Shown here piece by piece: positions 15,497 to 24,618 of a DNA stretch of 64,000 bases (the first letter of the stretch is position 1; every line of letters begins with the position of its first letter). The DNA comes from Paenibacillus alba (GTDB taxonomy: Bacteria; Bacillota; Bacilli; Paenibacillales; NBRC-103111), in the NCBI RefSeq assembly GCF_013204855.1, contig NZ_JABMKZ010000012.1:1-64000 (forward strand), read 5' to 3'. The notes under the pieces are model-generated. The model did no database searches and was not told the DNA's origin. It saw only the letters and a list, made by a program, of their open reading frames with translations. A program made the position numbers and the translations under genes.

Positions 15497-17064
15497 CTAA
15501 TAGCCATCCGTACGCTGTCCCGACTGATCGGCAAGCTTCGCGCCAGCTCTGGCAGAGTCGGAGCTGATGTGCTTGCCGTCAACTTGCGCTTGCGCCAAGC
15601 CTTCGGCAACACGGCGCCCATAATCCGGGTCGGCCAGCGTGAAATGCTCAATCATCTTCTTTTGGATGATGGGATTGCTAATTTTCAACGCATCGACTAG
15701 ATTGGCTATCAATTCGTCACGTTCCCAATCTTCAAACTTCCGGTACGTATCTCCCGCTTGCTTGAAATATTCGTACGGCTGATTTTCTCGCGAACCAGCT
15801 TGGCATTGTAGGCAGGCTGATGCTCCTTGCCGGAAGGAACCGCTTCTTTCAAGCCGCCTAGCGAGGACGGCTCGTAATTGACGTGCGGGTTCTGCCCCGG
15901 TGCACGGTCTACGACGAACGCCATTTGCCCATCGCGCTGATTCGTAGCTACATGCGTTTTGGGCGCGTTGATTGGCAATTGCAGATAGTTCGTTCCTACA
16001 CGATGCCTTTGCGTATCGGAGTAGGAGAAGGTGCGTCCCTGCAGCAGCTTGTCATCCGAAAAGTCCAAGCCATCGACGAGCACGCCTGTGCCAAAAGCAG
16101 CCTGCTCCACTTCAGCGAAGTAATTCTCGGGATTTTGGTTCAGCACCATTTTCCCTACAGGCAAGAAAGGAAACTGTTCATGGTCCCATAGCTTAGTCGG
16201 ATCCAGCGGGTCGAAGTCCAGCTCAGGATGCTCATCGTCACTGATGATTTGCACGCATAGCTCCCACTCGGGATAGTCGCCACTGGCAATAGCCTCATAC
16301 AGGTCCTGCGTCGCGTGGCTCGTGTTCTTCGCTTGAATCGCTTCCGCTTCTTGTTGGGTCAGGTTCTTAATCGCTTGGCGGATAGGCTCCCAGTGATATT
16401 TGACCAGCACAGCAGCTCCTTCTTTGTTCACCCATTTGTAGGTGTTCACACCAGAGCCCTGCATCTGCCGGTAATTCGCTGGGATGCCCCATGGGGAGAA
16501 GAGAAAGGTGATCATGTGCGTGGCTTCCGGGCTGTTGGAGACAAAGTCGAACATTCTCTCCGGGTTCTGCAAGTTCGTAACGGGATCTGGCTTAAAGGCG
16601 TGAACCATGTCAGGAAATTTCAGCGGATCGCGGATGAAGAAGATTTTCAAGTTATTTCCGACCAAATCCCAGTTTCCATCTTCCGTATAAAACTTAGTGG
16701 CGAAGCCTCGAGGGTCCCGCAGTGTTTCGGGAGAGTGGCCGCCATGAACAACGGTAGAGAAGCGGACAAAGACCGGCGTGCGTTTGCCCTGTTCCTGAAA
16801 CAGCTTCGCTCGCGTATAGGTGGAAACAGGTTCATTTCCTACTTTCCCGTAAGCTTCGAAATAGCCATGTGCTCCAGCGCCGCGGGCATGTACAACCCGT
16901 TCGGGAATCCGCTCCCGATCAAAATGCGATATTTTCTCGATATAATGATAATTTTCCAGTGTCGATGGACCGCTGTTGCCTATTGTTCGGATGTTTTGAT
17001 TATCGGATATCGGGTGGCCTTGTCGATTGGTTAGGGTCATATCTTGGCTTTGTTCTTTGTCCAT
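15497..17064 (-). pseudogene. Catalase (KatA-type, haem), frameshifted near the C-terminus
   Basis: The N-terminal 428 or so residues are a normal monofunctional haem catalase: [17 protein letters not shown] holds the catalytic His, [20 protein letters not shown] and [13 protein letters not shown] the haem pocket with the catalytic Asn, and [15 protein letters not shown] the proximal Tyr. After KLVREKISR at about 15775 the frame breaks and stops at 15709. The conserved continuation ([20 protein letters not shown], then LIANLVDAL) is intact in another frame down to 15497. Comparing with the usual SRENQYEYF, a 10-base loss explains the shift. The C-terminal helices needed for assembly are thus lost unless the read is wrong. 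AAAGGATG precedes the ATG. Confidence 0.8.
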
Positions 17065-17193
17065 GGCGTACTGTATTCATCCTTTCGCAATTTGCTTCTA
17101 GTACTTTTTGCCATTCGAGGACAAAATATGCGGAATTGAGAAAGACGCCATTCCTTTCGTCAGAAAGAAATAGCGTCTTCGCTCTCTATCATT

Positions 17194-18039
17194 TTAGAAA
17201 TCAAAATTGTCTGGATCTGGGCCGACCCTTTGATCTTGGTTTAACCCATCGATATGAGCCATATCTGTCTCGGTTAAAGCAAAATCAAACACGGAAGCAT
17301 TTTCGATAATGCGATGTTCCTTGGTGGACTTCGGAATGGTGACGACACCGTTCTGCAGATCCCAACGAAGAATAACCTGAGCAACGGATTTGCCATGTTT
17401 AGCAGCAATTTCTTTCAACACCGCATTGTCCATCAACTGACCTTGCATCAAAGGGGACCACGCCTCGAATTGAATGCCTGTCTCCTTGCAGAACTGCAGC
17501 AGCGGCTTCTGAGATAAAAGCGGATGATATTCAACCTGGTTCACCATAGGCTTAATTTCAGCACCCTCGATAACGTCCTCCAAGTGATGAATTTGAAAAT
17601 TGCTAACACCGATCGCCTTTACTCGTCCTTCTTTATATAAGGTTTCCAGAGCTCTCCAAGCCTCTTTATATTTCCCTTTTACAGGCCAATGGATCAGATA
17701 CAAATCTAGGTAATCCAGACCGAGCTTGCTGAGACTAGCCTCATAAGCGGCAATTGTTGCTTCATACCCCAGATCAGCATTCCATACCTTTGAAGTCACG
17801 AAGAGGTCCGCTCTGGACAGCTTTGTTTCCTCAAGTGCTTCACGAATGCCTTGCCCTACGCTAGTCTCATTGTTATAAATAGCGGCCGTATCGATACTGC
17901 GGTAACCGTGACGAATAGCCGACTTGACCGCATCCACCAACTCAGCGCCTTCCTCTACTTTAAATACGCCAAGGCCGAACCATGGCATTTTAACTCCGTT
18001 GTGCAGGGTAGTTGTGTCTTGTAAATGTGTTGTCATCAT
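17194..18039 (-). CDS. Aldo/keto reductase (YvgN-like)
   Basis: A 281-aa AKR with the complete catalytic tetrad: Asp50 and Tyr55 (SIDTAAIYNNE), Lys84 (VTSKVW) and His117 (YLIHWPV). GVSNFQIHHLEDV and IPKSTKEHRIIENASVF are the NADPH-contact segments. Length and motifs match the Bacillus glyoxal/methylglyoxal reductase group, so reduction of reactive aldehydes with NADPH in the cytosol is the likely role. It starts 18 bp after the MFS gene on the same strand and is presumably in one transcript controlled by the divergent HxlR regulator, giving an efflux-plus-reduction unit. Confidence 0.88.
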   Translation of the reverse strand: MMTTHLQDTTTLHNGVKMPWFGLGVFKVEEGAELVDAVKSAIRHGYRSIDTAAIYNNETSVGQGIREALEETKLSRADLFVTSKVWNADLGYEATIAAYEASLSKLGLDYLDLYLIHWPVKGKYKEAWRALETLYKEGRVKAIGVSNFQIHHLEDVIEGAEIKPMVNQVEYHPLLSQKPLLQFCKETGIQFEAWSPLMQGQLMDNAVLKEIAAKHGKSVAQVILRWDLQNGVVTIPKSTKEHRIIENASVFDFALTETDMAHIDGLNQDQRVGPDPDNFDF

Positions 18040-18057
18040 AAAATCCTCCTTAGAATG

Positions 18058-19248
18058 TTATACGGTAGATTTCTCTTTTTTCTCTAAAATACGCGCCCAG
18101 CCGGACAAAATAACGGCCAAAAGAACCATTAAAGCGCCCACCCATGCTGTATGAATAAGTCCGATGGAGTCTGTGACTATACCGCCCAGGTAGGCTCCAA
18201 GAGCAATACCTGCGTTAAATGCGGCGATGTTGAAGGCCGAAGCGACGTCTTTGGCTTTGGGTGCGAAGCGTTCAGCCAGCATCACGACATACACTTGCAA
18301 GCCGGGAACGTTCATAAAGGCTAACAGGCCCATTAACAAAATGGTGATTAATCCCGCTATTTTGAACGGTGCTGTAAATGTTAAGACGAACAGCACGATA
18401 GCTTGCAGAGCAAACATGTAGAATAAAGCTTTGATTGGGTTGCGATTTGCTGCTTTCCCGCCAATAATATTGCCAATGGCAATGGCGATTCCGTAGACGA
18501 GAAGAATGATGGCAACTGTTTTTTCCTTGAATCCGGTTATGTCGTGAAGTAACGGGGATAAATAAGTAAAGACAACAAAGGTTCCCCCGTACCCAATGGC
18601 CGTAATGGAAAAAGCAAGCAGCAGGCGTCCGTTGGTAATTAATTTAAGCTGATCGCGAAATGGCGTTCTGACCCCTTTTTGCAAGCTGGACGGCACCAAT
18701 ATCATATTGGCTATTAGAGCCAGAATACCGATAGCTATGATTAAAATAAAAGCCATTCTCCACCCGAATTGTTGGCCGATCAAAGTTCCAAGAGGAACTC
18801 CAGTCACAGTAGCCACGGTGAGTCCGGAGAACATAATCGCAATCGCGCTGGCTCTGCGGTTCTCAGGCACAATATCCGCCGCGATGGTGGACCCAATCGA
18901 CATGAATACGCCGTGGGACAGCGAGGAAATGATACGCGCCACCAGCAGTAGGACAATCCCGTGTGAAGCGGCAGCAAGGCTGTTCCCTGCGATGAAAATG
19001 AGCATAATCCAGAACAGTAAAGTTTTGCGCGAGACCCGAGAAGTCATCGAGGTCAGAATCGGCGCGCCGAACATGACGCCCAGCGCATATAAAGTAACCG
19101 TTAGTCCTGCGGTTGTTACAGATATTTGTAAGTCATCAGCAATAAGAGGCAGCAGCCCTACACTAATGAACTCTGTTGTCCCGATGGCAAATGCGCTGAT
19201 GGCTAACGCAAGGAGTGCTAGTGTGCTTCTTTTTTGATCTAATAACAT
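18058..19248 (-). CDS. MFS efflux transporter, DHA1 (AraJ/YdhP-like)
   Basis: A 396-aa protein with 12 hydrophobic segments. The N-terminal AISAFAIGTTEFISVGLLPLI in pieces is the typical DHA1 first helix, and GVPLGTLIGQQFGWRMAF is motif C. This subgroup includes arabinose, purine and drug exporters; the substrate cannot be inferred beyond efflux. An ATG at 19263 is in frame without a ribosome site; the ATG at 19248 has GGGGG 8 nt upstream and is preferred, though weakly. It shares a transcript with the aldo/keto reductase. Confidence 0.85.
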   Translation of the reverse strand: MLLDQKRSTLALLALAISAFAIGTTEFISVGLLPLIADDLQISVTTAGLTVTLYALGVMFGAPILTSMTSRVSRKTLLFWIMLIFIAGNSLAAASHGIVLLLVARIISSLSHGVFMSIGSTIAADIVPENRRASAIAIMFSGLTVATVTGVPLGTLIGQQFGWRMAFILIIAIGILALIANMILVPSSLQKGVRTPFRDQLKLITNGRLLLAFSITAIGYGGTFVVFTYLSPLLHDITGFKEKTVAIILLVYGIAIAIGNIIGGKAANRNPIKALFYMFALQAIVLFVLTFTAPFKIAGLITILLMGLLAFMNVPGLQVYVVMLAERFAPKAKDVASAFNIAAFNAGIALGAYLGGIVTDSIGLIHTAWVGALMVLLAVILSGWARILEKKEKSTV

Positions 19249-19319
19249 TTGCGTTACCCCCATTGTGTGGAATTACCGGCCGGCAAATGTTATTATGAAC
19301 TATTCATATGTTCATGAAC

Positions 19320-19363
19320 AGTACGCACTTTTTAGTGCTATAGGTACCAAAAAGTAATGTACT
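19320..19363. promoter_or_regulatory. Dyad between the HxlR and MFS genes, candidate HxlR operator
   Basis: AGTAC-GC-ACTTTTT (19320-19333) and AAAAAGT-AAT-GTACT (19349-19363) form a 12-bp interrupted inverted repeat. It lies in the 146-bp gap, 31-75 bp before the HxlR start. Nested inside is GGTACC. HxlR/DUF24 proteins bind such GTAC-type dyads; the assignment is inference. Confidence 0.6.
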
Positions 19364-19394
19364 AGCGAAAGTTCTTCATAGGGGAGGGAAACTC

Positions 19395-19784
19395 ATGACG
19401 AAAAAGAAATATAATATTTCCGTGGAAGCCACACTCGAAGTGATCGGCGGGAAATGGAAGTGTGTGATCCTCTGCCATTTGACGCATGGCAAAAGGCGTA
19501 CCAGTGATTTAAAACGTATTATGCCCGGGATTACGCAAAAAATGTTGACCCAGCAGCTGAGAGAGCTAGAACAAGATGGGATTGTAAATCGGATTAGCTA
19601 TAATCAAGTTCCGCCCAAAGTGGAATATGAGCTCAGCGAATACGGCGGCAGTCTGAAGTCCATTCTGGATTCCCTGTGCGCTTGGGGGGAAAGACATATT
19701 ATCAAAGAATATGGGGATAAATTCGCTGTATTAGAAGAAAATGAATTGAATCCTAGAGAAGCTGAGCTTGTCAGTATAGAGTAA
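19395..19784 (+). CDS. HxlR family transcriptional regulator
   Basis: A 129-aa winged-helix protein. VEATLEVIGGKWKCVILCHL is the family signature, then RTSDLKRIMPGITQKMLTQQ (recognition helix) and the wing VPPKVEYELSEYG. Many relatives have a redox-active Cys just before VEATL (CPVEA); here that position is Ile-Ser and two Cys follow at 23 and 27 instead, so thiol sensing, if present, would use a different residue. GGGAGGG precedes the ATG. Divergent from the MFS/AKR operon. Confidence 0.87.
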   Translation: MTKKKYNISVEATLEVIGGKWKCVILCHLTHGKRRTSDLKRIMPGITQKMLTQQLRELEQDGIVNRISYNQVPPKVEYELSEYGGSLKSILDSLCAWGERHIIKEYGDKFAVLEENELNPREAELVSIE

Positions 19785-19789
19785 TGAAC

Positions 19790-19832
19790 AGGGCTGTCCT
19801 AAGAGTAGATGAGTCTACTTGAGGACAGCTTT
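19790..19832 (+). terminator. Terminator hairpin after the HxlR gene
   Basis: GCTGTCCT ... AGTAGA TGAG TCTACT ... AGGACAGC, then TTTCG. The outer stem differs from the copy at 11101 by paired changes (GTCCT/AGGAC here, GTTC/GAAC there), so pairing is kept. Confidence 0.65.
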
Positions 19833-19928
19833 CGTCATCCCTTCGTCATCCCGATATTGGCGGGGCTTGATTATGCCTAAGCTGGGCAGCTTGCTTCAGA
19901 GTCAGGTTCGGTACGTATATTTCGGGAT

Positions 19929-20125
19929 AATTCCTGCAAATATGCATCCTTTTGGCCTTGGAATTAACGGAAATGATGAAAAGCCTGCGATTATGCATCT
20001 TTTTGAAACTATTATTCGATTTTAGGATGAAAAAGCTTGAAAAGCCTGCATAATCGCAGGCTTTCTGTTATTTTCACGCGATTTGATCGCAAAAGCCTGC
20101 ACTTATGCAGGCTTTTCATAATCGG
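19929..20125. repeat. Array of GCCTGCA/TGCAGGC palindromes
   Basis: Four related units lie in a gene-free 415-bp gap: TTCCTGCAAATATGCATCC (from 19930), AAAAGCCTGCGATTATGCAT (from 19979), AAAGCCTGCATAATCGCAGG (from 20041) and AAAAGCCTGCACTTATGCAG plus GCTTTT (20091-20116). The last is a symmetric dyad with 11-bp arms; the others have a CCTGC half on one side and GCATC on the other. The same module occurs inside the IS1182-like elements at 121, 14883 and 43691. No gene is seen in 19833-20199. Confidence 0.75.
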
Positions 20126-20199
20126 CAGCGGTGGACGATGCCTAAGTGGTGTAGCATTCGCCGCACATGGCTACTTTTATCTGACGAAAAGGCCGATTG

Positions 20200-20940
20200 T
20201 CACAGCGTTTGACCGCTGTCCACGGTAATCATCTGCCCCGTCATTGCTTCCTGCTCCAAGGCTGCACAAATAAAAGCAGAGATGTCTTCAGGTGTGGAAA
20301 TACGTTGTAAGAGAAGATTAGGCGCTAACTTCTTCATCTGTTCTTCCCGGCCGGTCCACCATCTTGTAGAGACAGCCCCCGGTACCACGCAGTTGACGCG
20401 TATATCCGGTGCCAAAGCGCGGGCCAGCGACTTCGTCAAACCGTGAACAGCGGCTTTGGATACCGCATAGGGAAGCGACGAGCCAAGTCCCGTCTGACCT
20501 GCGATGCTGCCGAGATTCACGATCGCGCCTTGCTGGTTCTTTTTCATGAAAGGAGCAACAGCTCGCGCGCAGAAATACATCCCTTTTACATTCACATCAA
20601 AAAGTTCATCCCACACCTCCTCGGTTGCGGCCTCCAGATCATCGAAGGGAATGTGCCGCGTGATACTGGCGTTATTCACAAGCAAGTCGATGGTCCCGAA
20701 GCGCTGGACGACGGAAGCGGCCATCTCCCTAACCTGCGCGTCTTGCGAAACATCGGCTTGAATGGCCATTGCTTGGCCGCCTCGCTTGCTAATCATTTGC
20801 ACAGTTTCTTCCGCCTCATCTTGAGAGCGCGAATAGTTAACGGCTACCGCGACCCCTCGTTCTGCCAGTGCCAAGCAGGTTGCTCGGCCAATTCCTGTAC
20901 CTCCGCCTGTAACAAGGGCTACCTTATTAGCCAAATGCAT
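20200..20940 (-). CDS. Short-chain dehydrogenase/reductase (FabG-like)
   Basis: A 246-aa classical SDR. TGGGTGIG (residues 11-18) is the cofactor loop, an Asn-Tyr-Ser segment after strand 2 suggests NADP use, NNAS marks the adenine-ring pocket, and the catalytic Ser/Tyr/Lys are in NLGSIAGQTG and YAVSKAAVHG. The C-terminal TGQMITVDSGQTL is typical of FabG-type 3-oxoacyl reductases and of sugar or steroid dehydrogenases. It stands alone and divergent from a LysR regulator, so it is more likely a regulated catabolic or detoxifying reductase than the housekeeping FabG. Confidence 0.85.
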   Translation of the reverse strand: MHLANKVALVTGGGTGIGRATCLALAERGVAVAVNYSRSQDEAEETVQMISKRGGQAMAIQADVSQDAQVREMAASVVQRFGTIDLLVNNASITRHIPFDDLEAATEEVWDELFDVNVKGMYFCARAVAPFMKKNQQGAIVNLGSIAGQTGLGSSLPYAVSKAAVHGLTKSLARALAPDIRVNCVVPGAVSTRWWTGREEQMKKLAPNLLLQRISTPEDISAFICAALEQEAMTGQMITVDSGQTL

Positions 20941-20966
20941 GATCAGTCAACTCCTTTGCGGTTTCG

Positions 20967-21005
20967 TATACAAATCATTGTAAAGGGCTCATTGTAATTT
21001 GTATA
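20967..21005. promoter_or_regulatory. Inverted repeat between the SDR and LysR genes
   Basis: TATACAAAT (20967-20975) and ATTTGTATA (20997-21005) are exact 9-bp inverted arms 21 bp apart, with a second pair TTGTAA inside. The position between divergent genes suits a LysR recognition site. Confidence 0.6.
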
Positions 21006-21060
21006 ATTGAATGAATTGATGATCATGTTCAAAATATTTGAATGAAGAGATGGGGATCGG

Positions 21061-21945
21061 ATGGATTTTAAAACATTAAAAACGTTCCAGACCATTGTAA
21101 AATACGGCAGTTTTATCCGCGCGGCGGAGGAAATGAATTATGTACAATCGACAGTGACCATGCAAATGCAAAAGCTGGAAGCCGAATTAGGTATTCTGCT
21201 GATTGAGCGCGGCAAAAAATTCCGCCTTACCGAAGCGGGCCGGCTGTTCCACGAACAAAGCCTGCAAATCGTTAAGCATATGGATCAATTGCAAACCAAT
21301 TTATCCGATCTGCAAATGGGCGATGCCGGGGATATTCGCTTAGGGGTGACGGAGCCCACGGCGAGTTATCGCTTGCCTGCTATTCTGGGCAGCTTTCTGT
21401 CCGAGTATCCGAAGATTCGGATCTCAGTGGAGATTGGCAATACACCGACCTTGGCTGAGCGGCTGCATAGAGGAGAAATTGATTTGGCGCTTTGTTCTGC
21501 ACCTGATTGGAGCTTGGAGCTTTATTTTGAGCCGTTATTTAAAGAATCATTTGTGGTCTTGATGCCCGAAAACCATGAGCTTGCGCAACAACCGCTCATC
21601 ACACCGGAGCATCTTCGAGGGCATCGGCTGCTGATAACGGCCGCAACCTGTCCTTACCGCAGAAAGCTGGAGAGGGTGCTGCAGGAAACAGGAAGCCATC
21701 CGTTAGATACAATGGAAATTGGCAGCATGACGGCTTTGCAATTTTATGTAGAAAGCGGGCTCGGTATTGCGCTTGTACCGGAAATTACACTGAGACCAGT
21801 TCTCGCGGGAACGACGGTTCGGACATTGAGCGGCGATCTGATTGACATGACCTTCGGCATTCTCTCCCAGCCGTCGGAATATCCGCTCTCGCAGGCTTCG
21901 TTGAAGCTATATCAAGCCCTGAAACAAGAGCTTTCGACAGGGTAA
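21061..21945 (+). CDS. LysR family transcriptional regulator
   Basis: A 294-aa LTTR. The N-terminal helix-turn-helix is TFQTIVKYGSFIRAAEEMNY then QSTVTMQMQKLEAELG; the substrate-binding domain runs from about residue 90 (IRLGVTEPTASYRLPAILG) to 290. It is divergent from the SDR gene with a dyad between them, the classic arrangement in which the LTTR activates its neighbour. The inducer is unknown. ATG at 21061 follows GATGGGGATCGG. Confidence 0.88.
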   Translation: MDFKTLKTFQTIVKYGSFIRAAEEMNYVQSTVTMQMQKLEAELGILLIERGKKFRLTEAGRLFHEQSLQIVKHMDQLQTNLSDLQMGDAGDIRLGVTEPTASYRLPAILGSFLSEYPKIRISVEIGNTPTLAERLHRGEIDLALCSAPDWSLELYFEPLFKESFVVLMPENHELAQQPLITPEHLRGHRLLITAATCPYRRKLERVLQETGSHPLDTMEIGSMTALQFYVESGLGIALVPEITLRPVLAGTTVRTLSGDLIDMTFGILSQPSEYPLSQASLKLYQALKQELSTG

Positions 21946-22005
21946 CACACACAAAGGTATCTATAAAACTGTTAAATTTATCAATTCTATTTTGAGCACA
22001 TATGA

Positions 22006-22011
22006 TATAAT
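22006..22011 (+). promoter_or_regulatory. Candidate -10 box for the cadherin-like repeat protein
   Basis: TATAAT followed by AATAGACAAATAATAG. The Ig-like gene at 47452 has TATAATAGTAGGCAAAAGAG at a similar place, so the two promoters resemble each other downstream of the -10 box. The -35 box is not obvious. Confidence 0.4.
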
Positions 22012-22067
22012 AATAGACAAATAATAGCATTTTTCGACGAGGAATCGAGAACTACAGGAGGGGAATT

Positions 22068-24539
22068 GTGAGAATAGCAAAATGGTTGTTTTTTAGTTTG
22101 ACGATAATTGTAGTAATGATTGTTTTTCCCTGGAATGCTCAGGCGAACGATGACTCAAATGCAGATTTGAGAAGTATTTATCAAGAAGCGGGGGCTTTGT
22201 CACCAGATTTTTCGCCTTCCGTAACGGAGTATACAGTAAGAATGAGCAGTTCTGTTTCAGGATATTATACGGCTGCAATACCTTTAAACCCGGGTACAAA
22301 GATGGAATACTCCATGAATAGTGAAAGTAGTTGGGTATCGATCTCTGACAATGTTTCAACAGGGTTTCTTCCAACGAATCGCGGGAATAATACATTTCAA
22401 ATTAAAGTAACGTCAAAAGATTTAACAACGACCAAAACGTATAAGATCCATGTTTATTATCCGCAAGTTGATGACGCTAGTTTGGCAGATTTATATGTGA
22501 ACGGAACAACTATAAGCCCAGCCTTTCAAGCGAATAAGTATACGTATTCAGCAAGCGTACCTTATGCAACGAGCAGTATCTCGTTGACGGGTGTGCTGAC
22601 TGATCCGGCAGCCTCCTTCACGATTAACGGAGATGCTGCAAGTAATGGTACAGCATCTGGCCAAATCCCTTTGAACGTGGGAAACAACACGATTACGGTT
22701 AAAACCAAATCTAGTAACTTGGCTGTGGAGATGACATATACGATCACAGTTACTCGTCAACTGAATACGGAGGCCAGATTAAGCAGTCTGGAGGTATCCC
22801 CAGGCAGCTTTGAACAGCCTTTCTCCAACGATAATCTGAACTATACGATGGCTGATCTAGACAATGCGACATCCGCTTTAAGAGTGACGCCAACGTTACC
22901 AGATGCAGCAGCAGGAGCCAGTGTCCGTATAAATGTTAATAATGGCGAGTTTAAGCGGCTATCAAGTGGTGAAGGGACAGATATCCCGCTGCAAGTCGGA
23001 GTTAATTTGATTAAGGTAGAAGTCACAGCCGAGGAAGCAAGTATTAAGAAGACGTATACGATTACAGTAAATCGTCAAGCAAATAAGGAAGCCGGCTTAA
23101 AAAGTCTGGCCGTATCCCCAGGCAGCCTTGAACAGCTCTTCTCCAGCGATAATCTGAATTATACGATGGCTGATGTAGACAACGCGACATCCTCTTTAAG
23201 AGTGAAGCCAACGTTATTAGAGACAGCAGCAGGAGCTAGTGTCCGTATAAATGTTAATAATGACGAGTTTAGGCAACTATCAAGTGGTGAAGGGATCGAT
23301 ATCCCGCTGCAAGTCGGAGTTAATTTGATTAAGGTAGAAGTCAAAGCTCAGGAAGCCAGTATTAAGAAGACGTATACGATCACAGTAAATCGTAAGTCTA
23401 ATACGGAGGCTAGATTAAAAAGTCTGGAGGTATCCCCAGGCAGCCTTGAACAGTCCTTCTCCAGCGATAATCTGAACTATACGATGGCTGATGTAGCCAA
23501 TGCGACATCCTCTTTAAGAGTGAAGCCAACGTTATTAGAGACAGCAACAGGAGCTAGTGTCCGTATAAATGTCAATAATGGCGAGTATATGCCGCTATCA
23601 AGTGGTGAAGGGATCGATATCCCGCTGCAAGTTGGAGTTAATTTGATTAAGGTAGAAGTAACAGCCGAGGAAGCCAGTATTAAGAAGACGTATACGATCA
23701 CAGTAAATCGTAAGTCTAATACGGAGGCTAGATTAAAAAGTCTGGAGGTATCCCCAGGCAGCTTTGAACAGTCCTTCTCCAGCGATAATCTGAACTATAC
23801 GATGGCTGATGTAGACAATGCGACATCCTCTTTAAGAGTGAAGCCAACGTTATTAGAGACAGCAGCAGGAGCTAGTGTCCGTATAAATGTTAATAATGGC
23901 GAGTTTAGGCAACTATCAAGTGGTGAAGGGATCGATATCCCGCTGCAAGTTGGAGTTAATTTGATTAAGGTAGAAGTCACAGCCGAGGAAGCCAGCAACA
24001 TCAAGGAGTATAAGATCACCGCGGTTCGCAAACCAAATAGTGATCCGACTACTTTGGAGCTGCTGGAAATTAAGATGATAGGTGCACAAGCCACACTTAA
24101 CTTCTCAGCGCCATTACTGCAATCCGTCACGGATGTGACGTACTACACAGTCTACAATACAACGACCGAAACCCCGCTGACTGTTACGGGGATCGTCTAC
24201 AGCACTGGCTCCTCTCAGGTGATTTTATCCTTCAACCAGCTGCCTAGGCCAACGGATAAGCTGGAATTCAAGATCCAAGCAGGCGCGGTGACAAGTATAG
24301 CGGGACAAAGTAATGTGGCTGCAACTAAGACCATCGACTACGGTACACCCCTAGAGCAGATGGAATATCGACTGCACCAATTGGATACGGACGGAAACGG
24401 AATTCACATCAACGAAATTGTAGCGTACTTGAACGAACCCTACGGAAAAAATGATCTTAACGAAGATGGTCAGTTCAACCAAGACGATGTGCAAATTTTG
24501 CTGAATCTGATTGCCCCGATGTTTATTCACGGCATATAG
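22068..24539 (+). CDS. Secreted protein with cadherin-like repeats and a C-terminal EF-hand/dockerin-like segment
   Basis: An 823-aa exported protein starting with GTG behind AGGAGGGG. The signal peptide is residues 1-26 (cleavage after NAQA). Two diverged modules (about 30-125, 136-225) are followed by four near-identical modules of 106 residues, each reading LxSLEVSPGSxEQ ... NYTMADxxNATS ... GASVRINVNN ... IPLQVGVNLIKVEV ... KTYTITVNR, the plan of the cadherin-like beta-sandwich domain (PF12733). A further beta domain and then DTDGNGIHINE and DLNEDGQFNQDDV follow: two calcium-loop-like motifs like a dockerin. No SLH or sortase signal is seen. Probably an extracellular adhesin or matrix component. 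Confidence 0.75.
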   Translation: MRIAKWLFFSLTIIVVMIVFPWNAQANDDSNADLRSIYQEAGALSPDFSPSVTEYTVRMSSSVSGYYTAAIPLNPGTKMEYSMNSESSWVSISDNVSTGFLPTNRGNNTFQIKVTSKDLTTTKTYKIHVYYPQVDDASLADLYVNGTTISPAFQANKYTYSASVPYATSSISLTGVLTDPAASFTINGDAASNGTASGQIPLNVGNNTITVKTKSSNLAVEMTYTITVTRQLNTEARLSSLEVSPGSFEQPFSNDNLNYTMADLDNATSALRVTPTLPDAAAGASVRINVNNGEFKRLSSGEGTDIPLQVGVNLIKVEVTAEEASIKKTYTITVNRQANKEAGLKSLAVSPGSLEQLFSSDNLNYTMADVDNATSSLRVKPTLLETAAGASVRINVNNDEFRQLSSGEGIDIPLQVGVNLIKVEVKAQEASIKKTYTITVNRKSNTEARLKSLEVSPGSLEQSFSSDNLNYTMADVANATSSLRVKPTLLETATGASVRINVNNGEYMPLSSGEGIDIPLQVGVNLIKVEVTAEEASIKKTYTITVNRKSNTEARLKSLEVSPGSFEQSFSSDNLNYTMADVDNATSSLRVKPTLLETAAGASVRINVNNGEFRQLSSGEGIDIPLQVGVNLIKVEVTAEEASNIKEYKITAVRKPNSDPTTLELLEIKMIGAQATLNFSAPLLQSVTDVTYYTVYNTTTETPLTVTGIVYSTGSSQVILSFNQLPRPTDKLEFKIQAGAVTSIAGQSNVAATKTIDYGTPLEQMEYRLHQLDTDGNGIHINEIVAYLNEPYGKNDLNEDGQFNQDDVQILLNLIAPMFIHGI
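22764..24035 (+). repeat. Four tandem 318-bp repeats inside the cadherin-like gene
   Basis: Units begin at 22764, 23082, 23400 and 23718 and stay in frame (106 codons). Units 3 and 4 are almost identical; unit 1 is the most diverged. The pattern indicates recent in-frame duplication, and copy number may vary between strains. Confidence 0.85.
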
Positions 24540-24545
24540 AACGAT

Positions 24546-24583
24546 AAAAGACCGGAAGGCAAATGCCTAAACTGGTCTTTTTT
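24546..24583 (+). terminator. Terminator after the cadherin-like gene
   Basis: AAAAGACC ... AGGC AAAT GCCT ... GGTCTTTTTT. Confidence 0.75.
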
Positions 24584-24618
24584 CACATTGATAGAAAAGG
24601 GGATGAAGTGAAAGCTGG

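Noticed and set aside
16315-17034. 239-codon plus-strand frame
   Set aside because: Antisense to the catalase; the catalase reading is a clear family match.
19929-20125. Possible CRISPR array
   Set aside because: Units are short, palindromic, irregularly spaced and vary in sequence; there are no uniform spacers and no cas genes.
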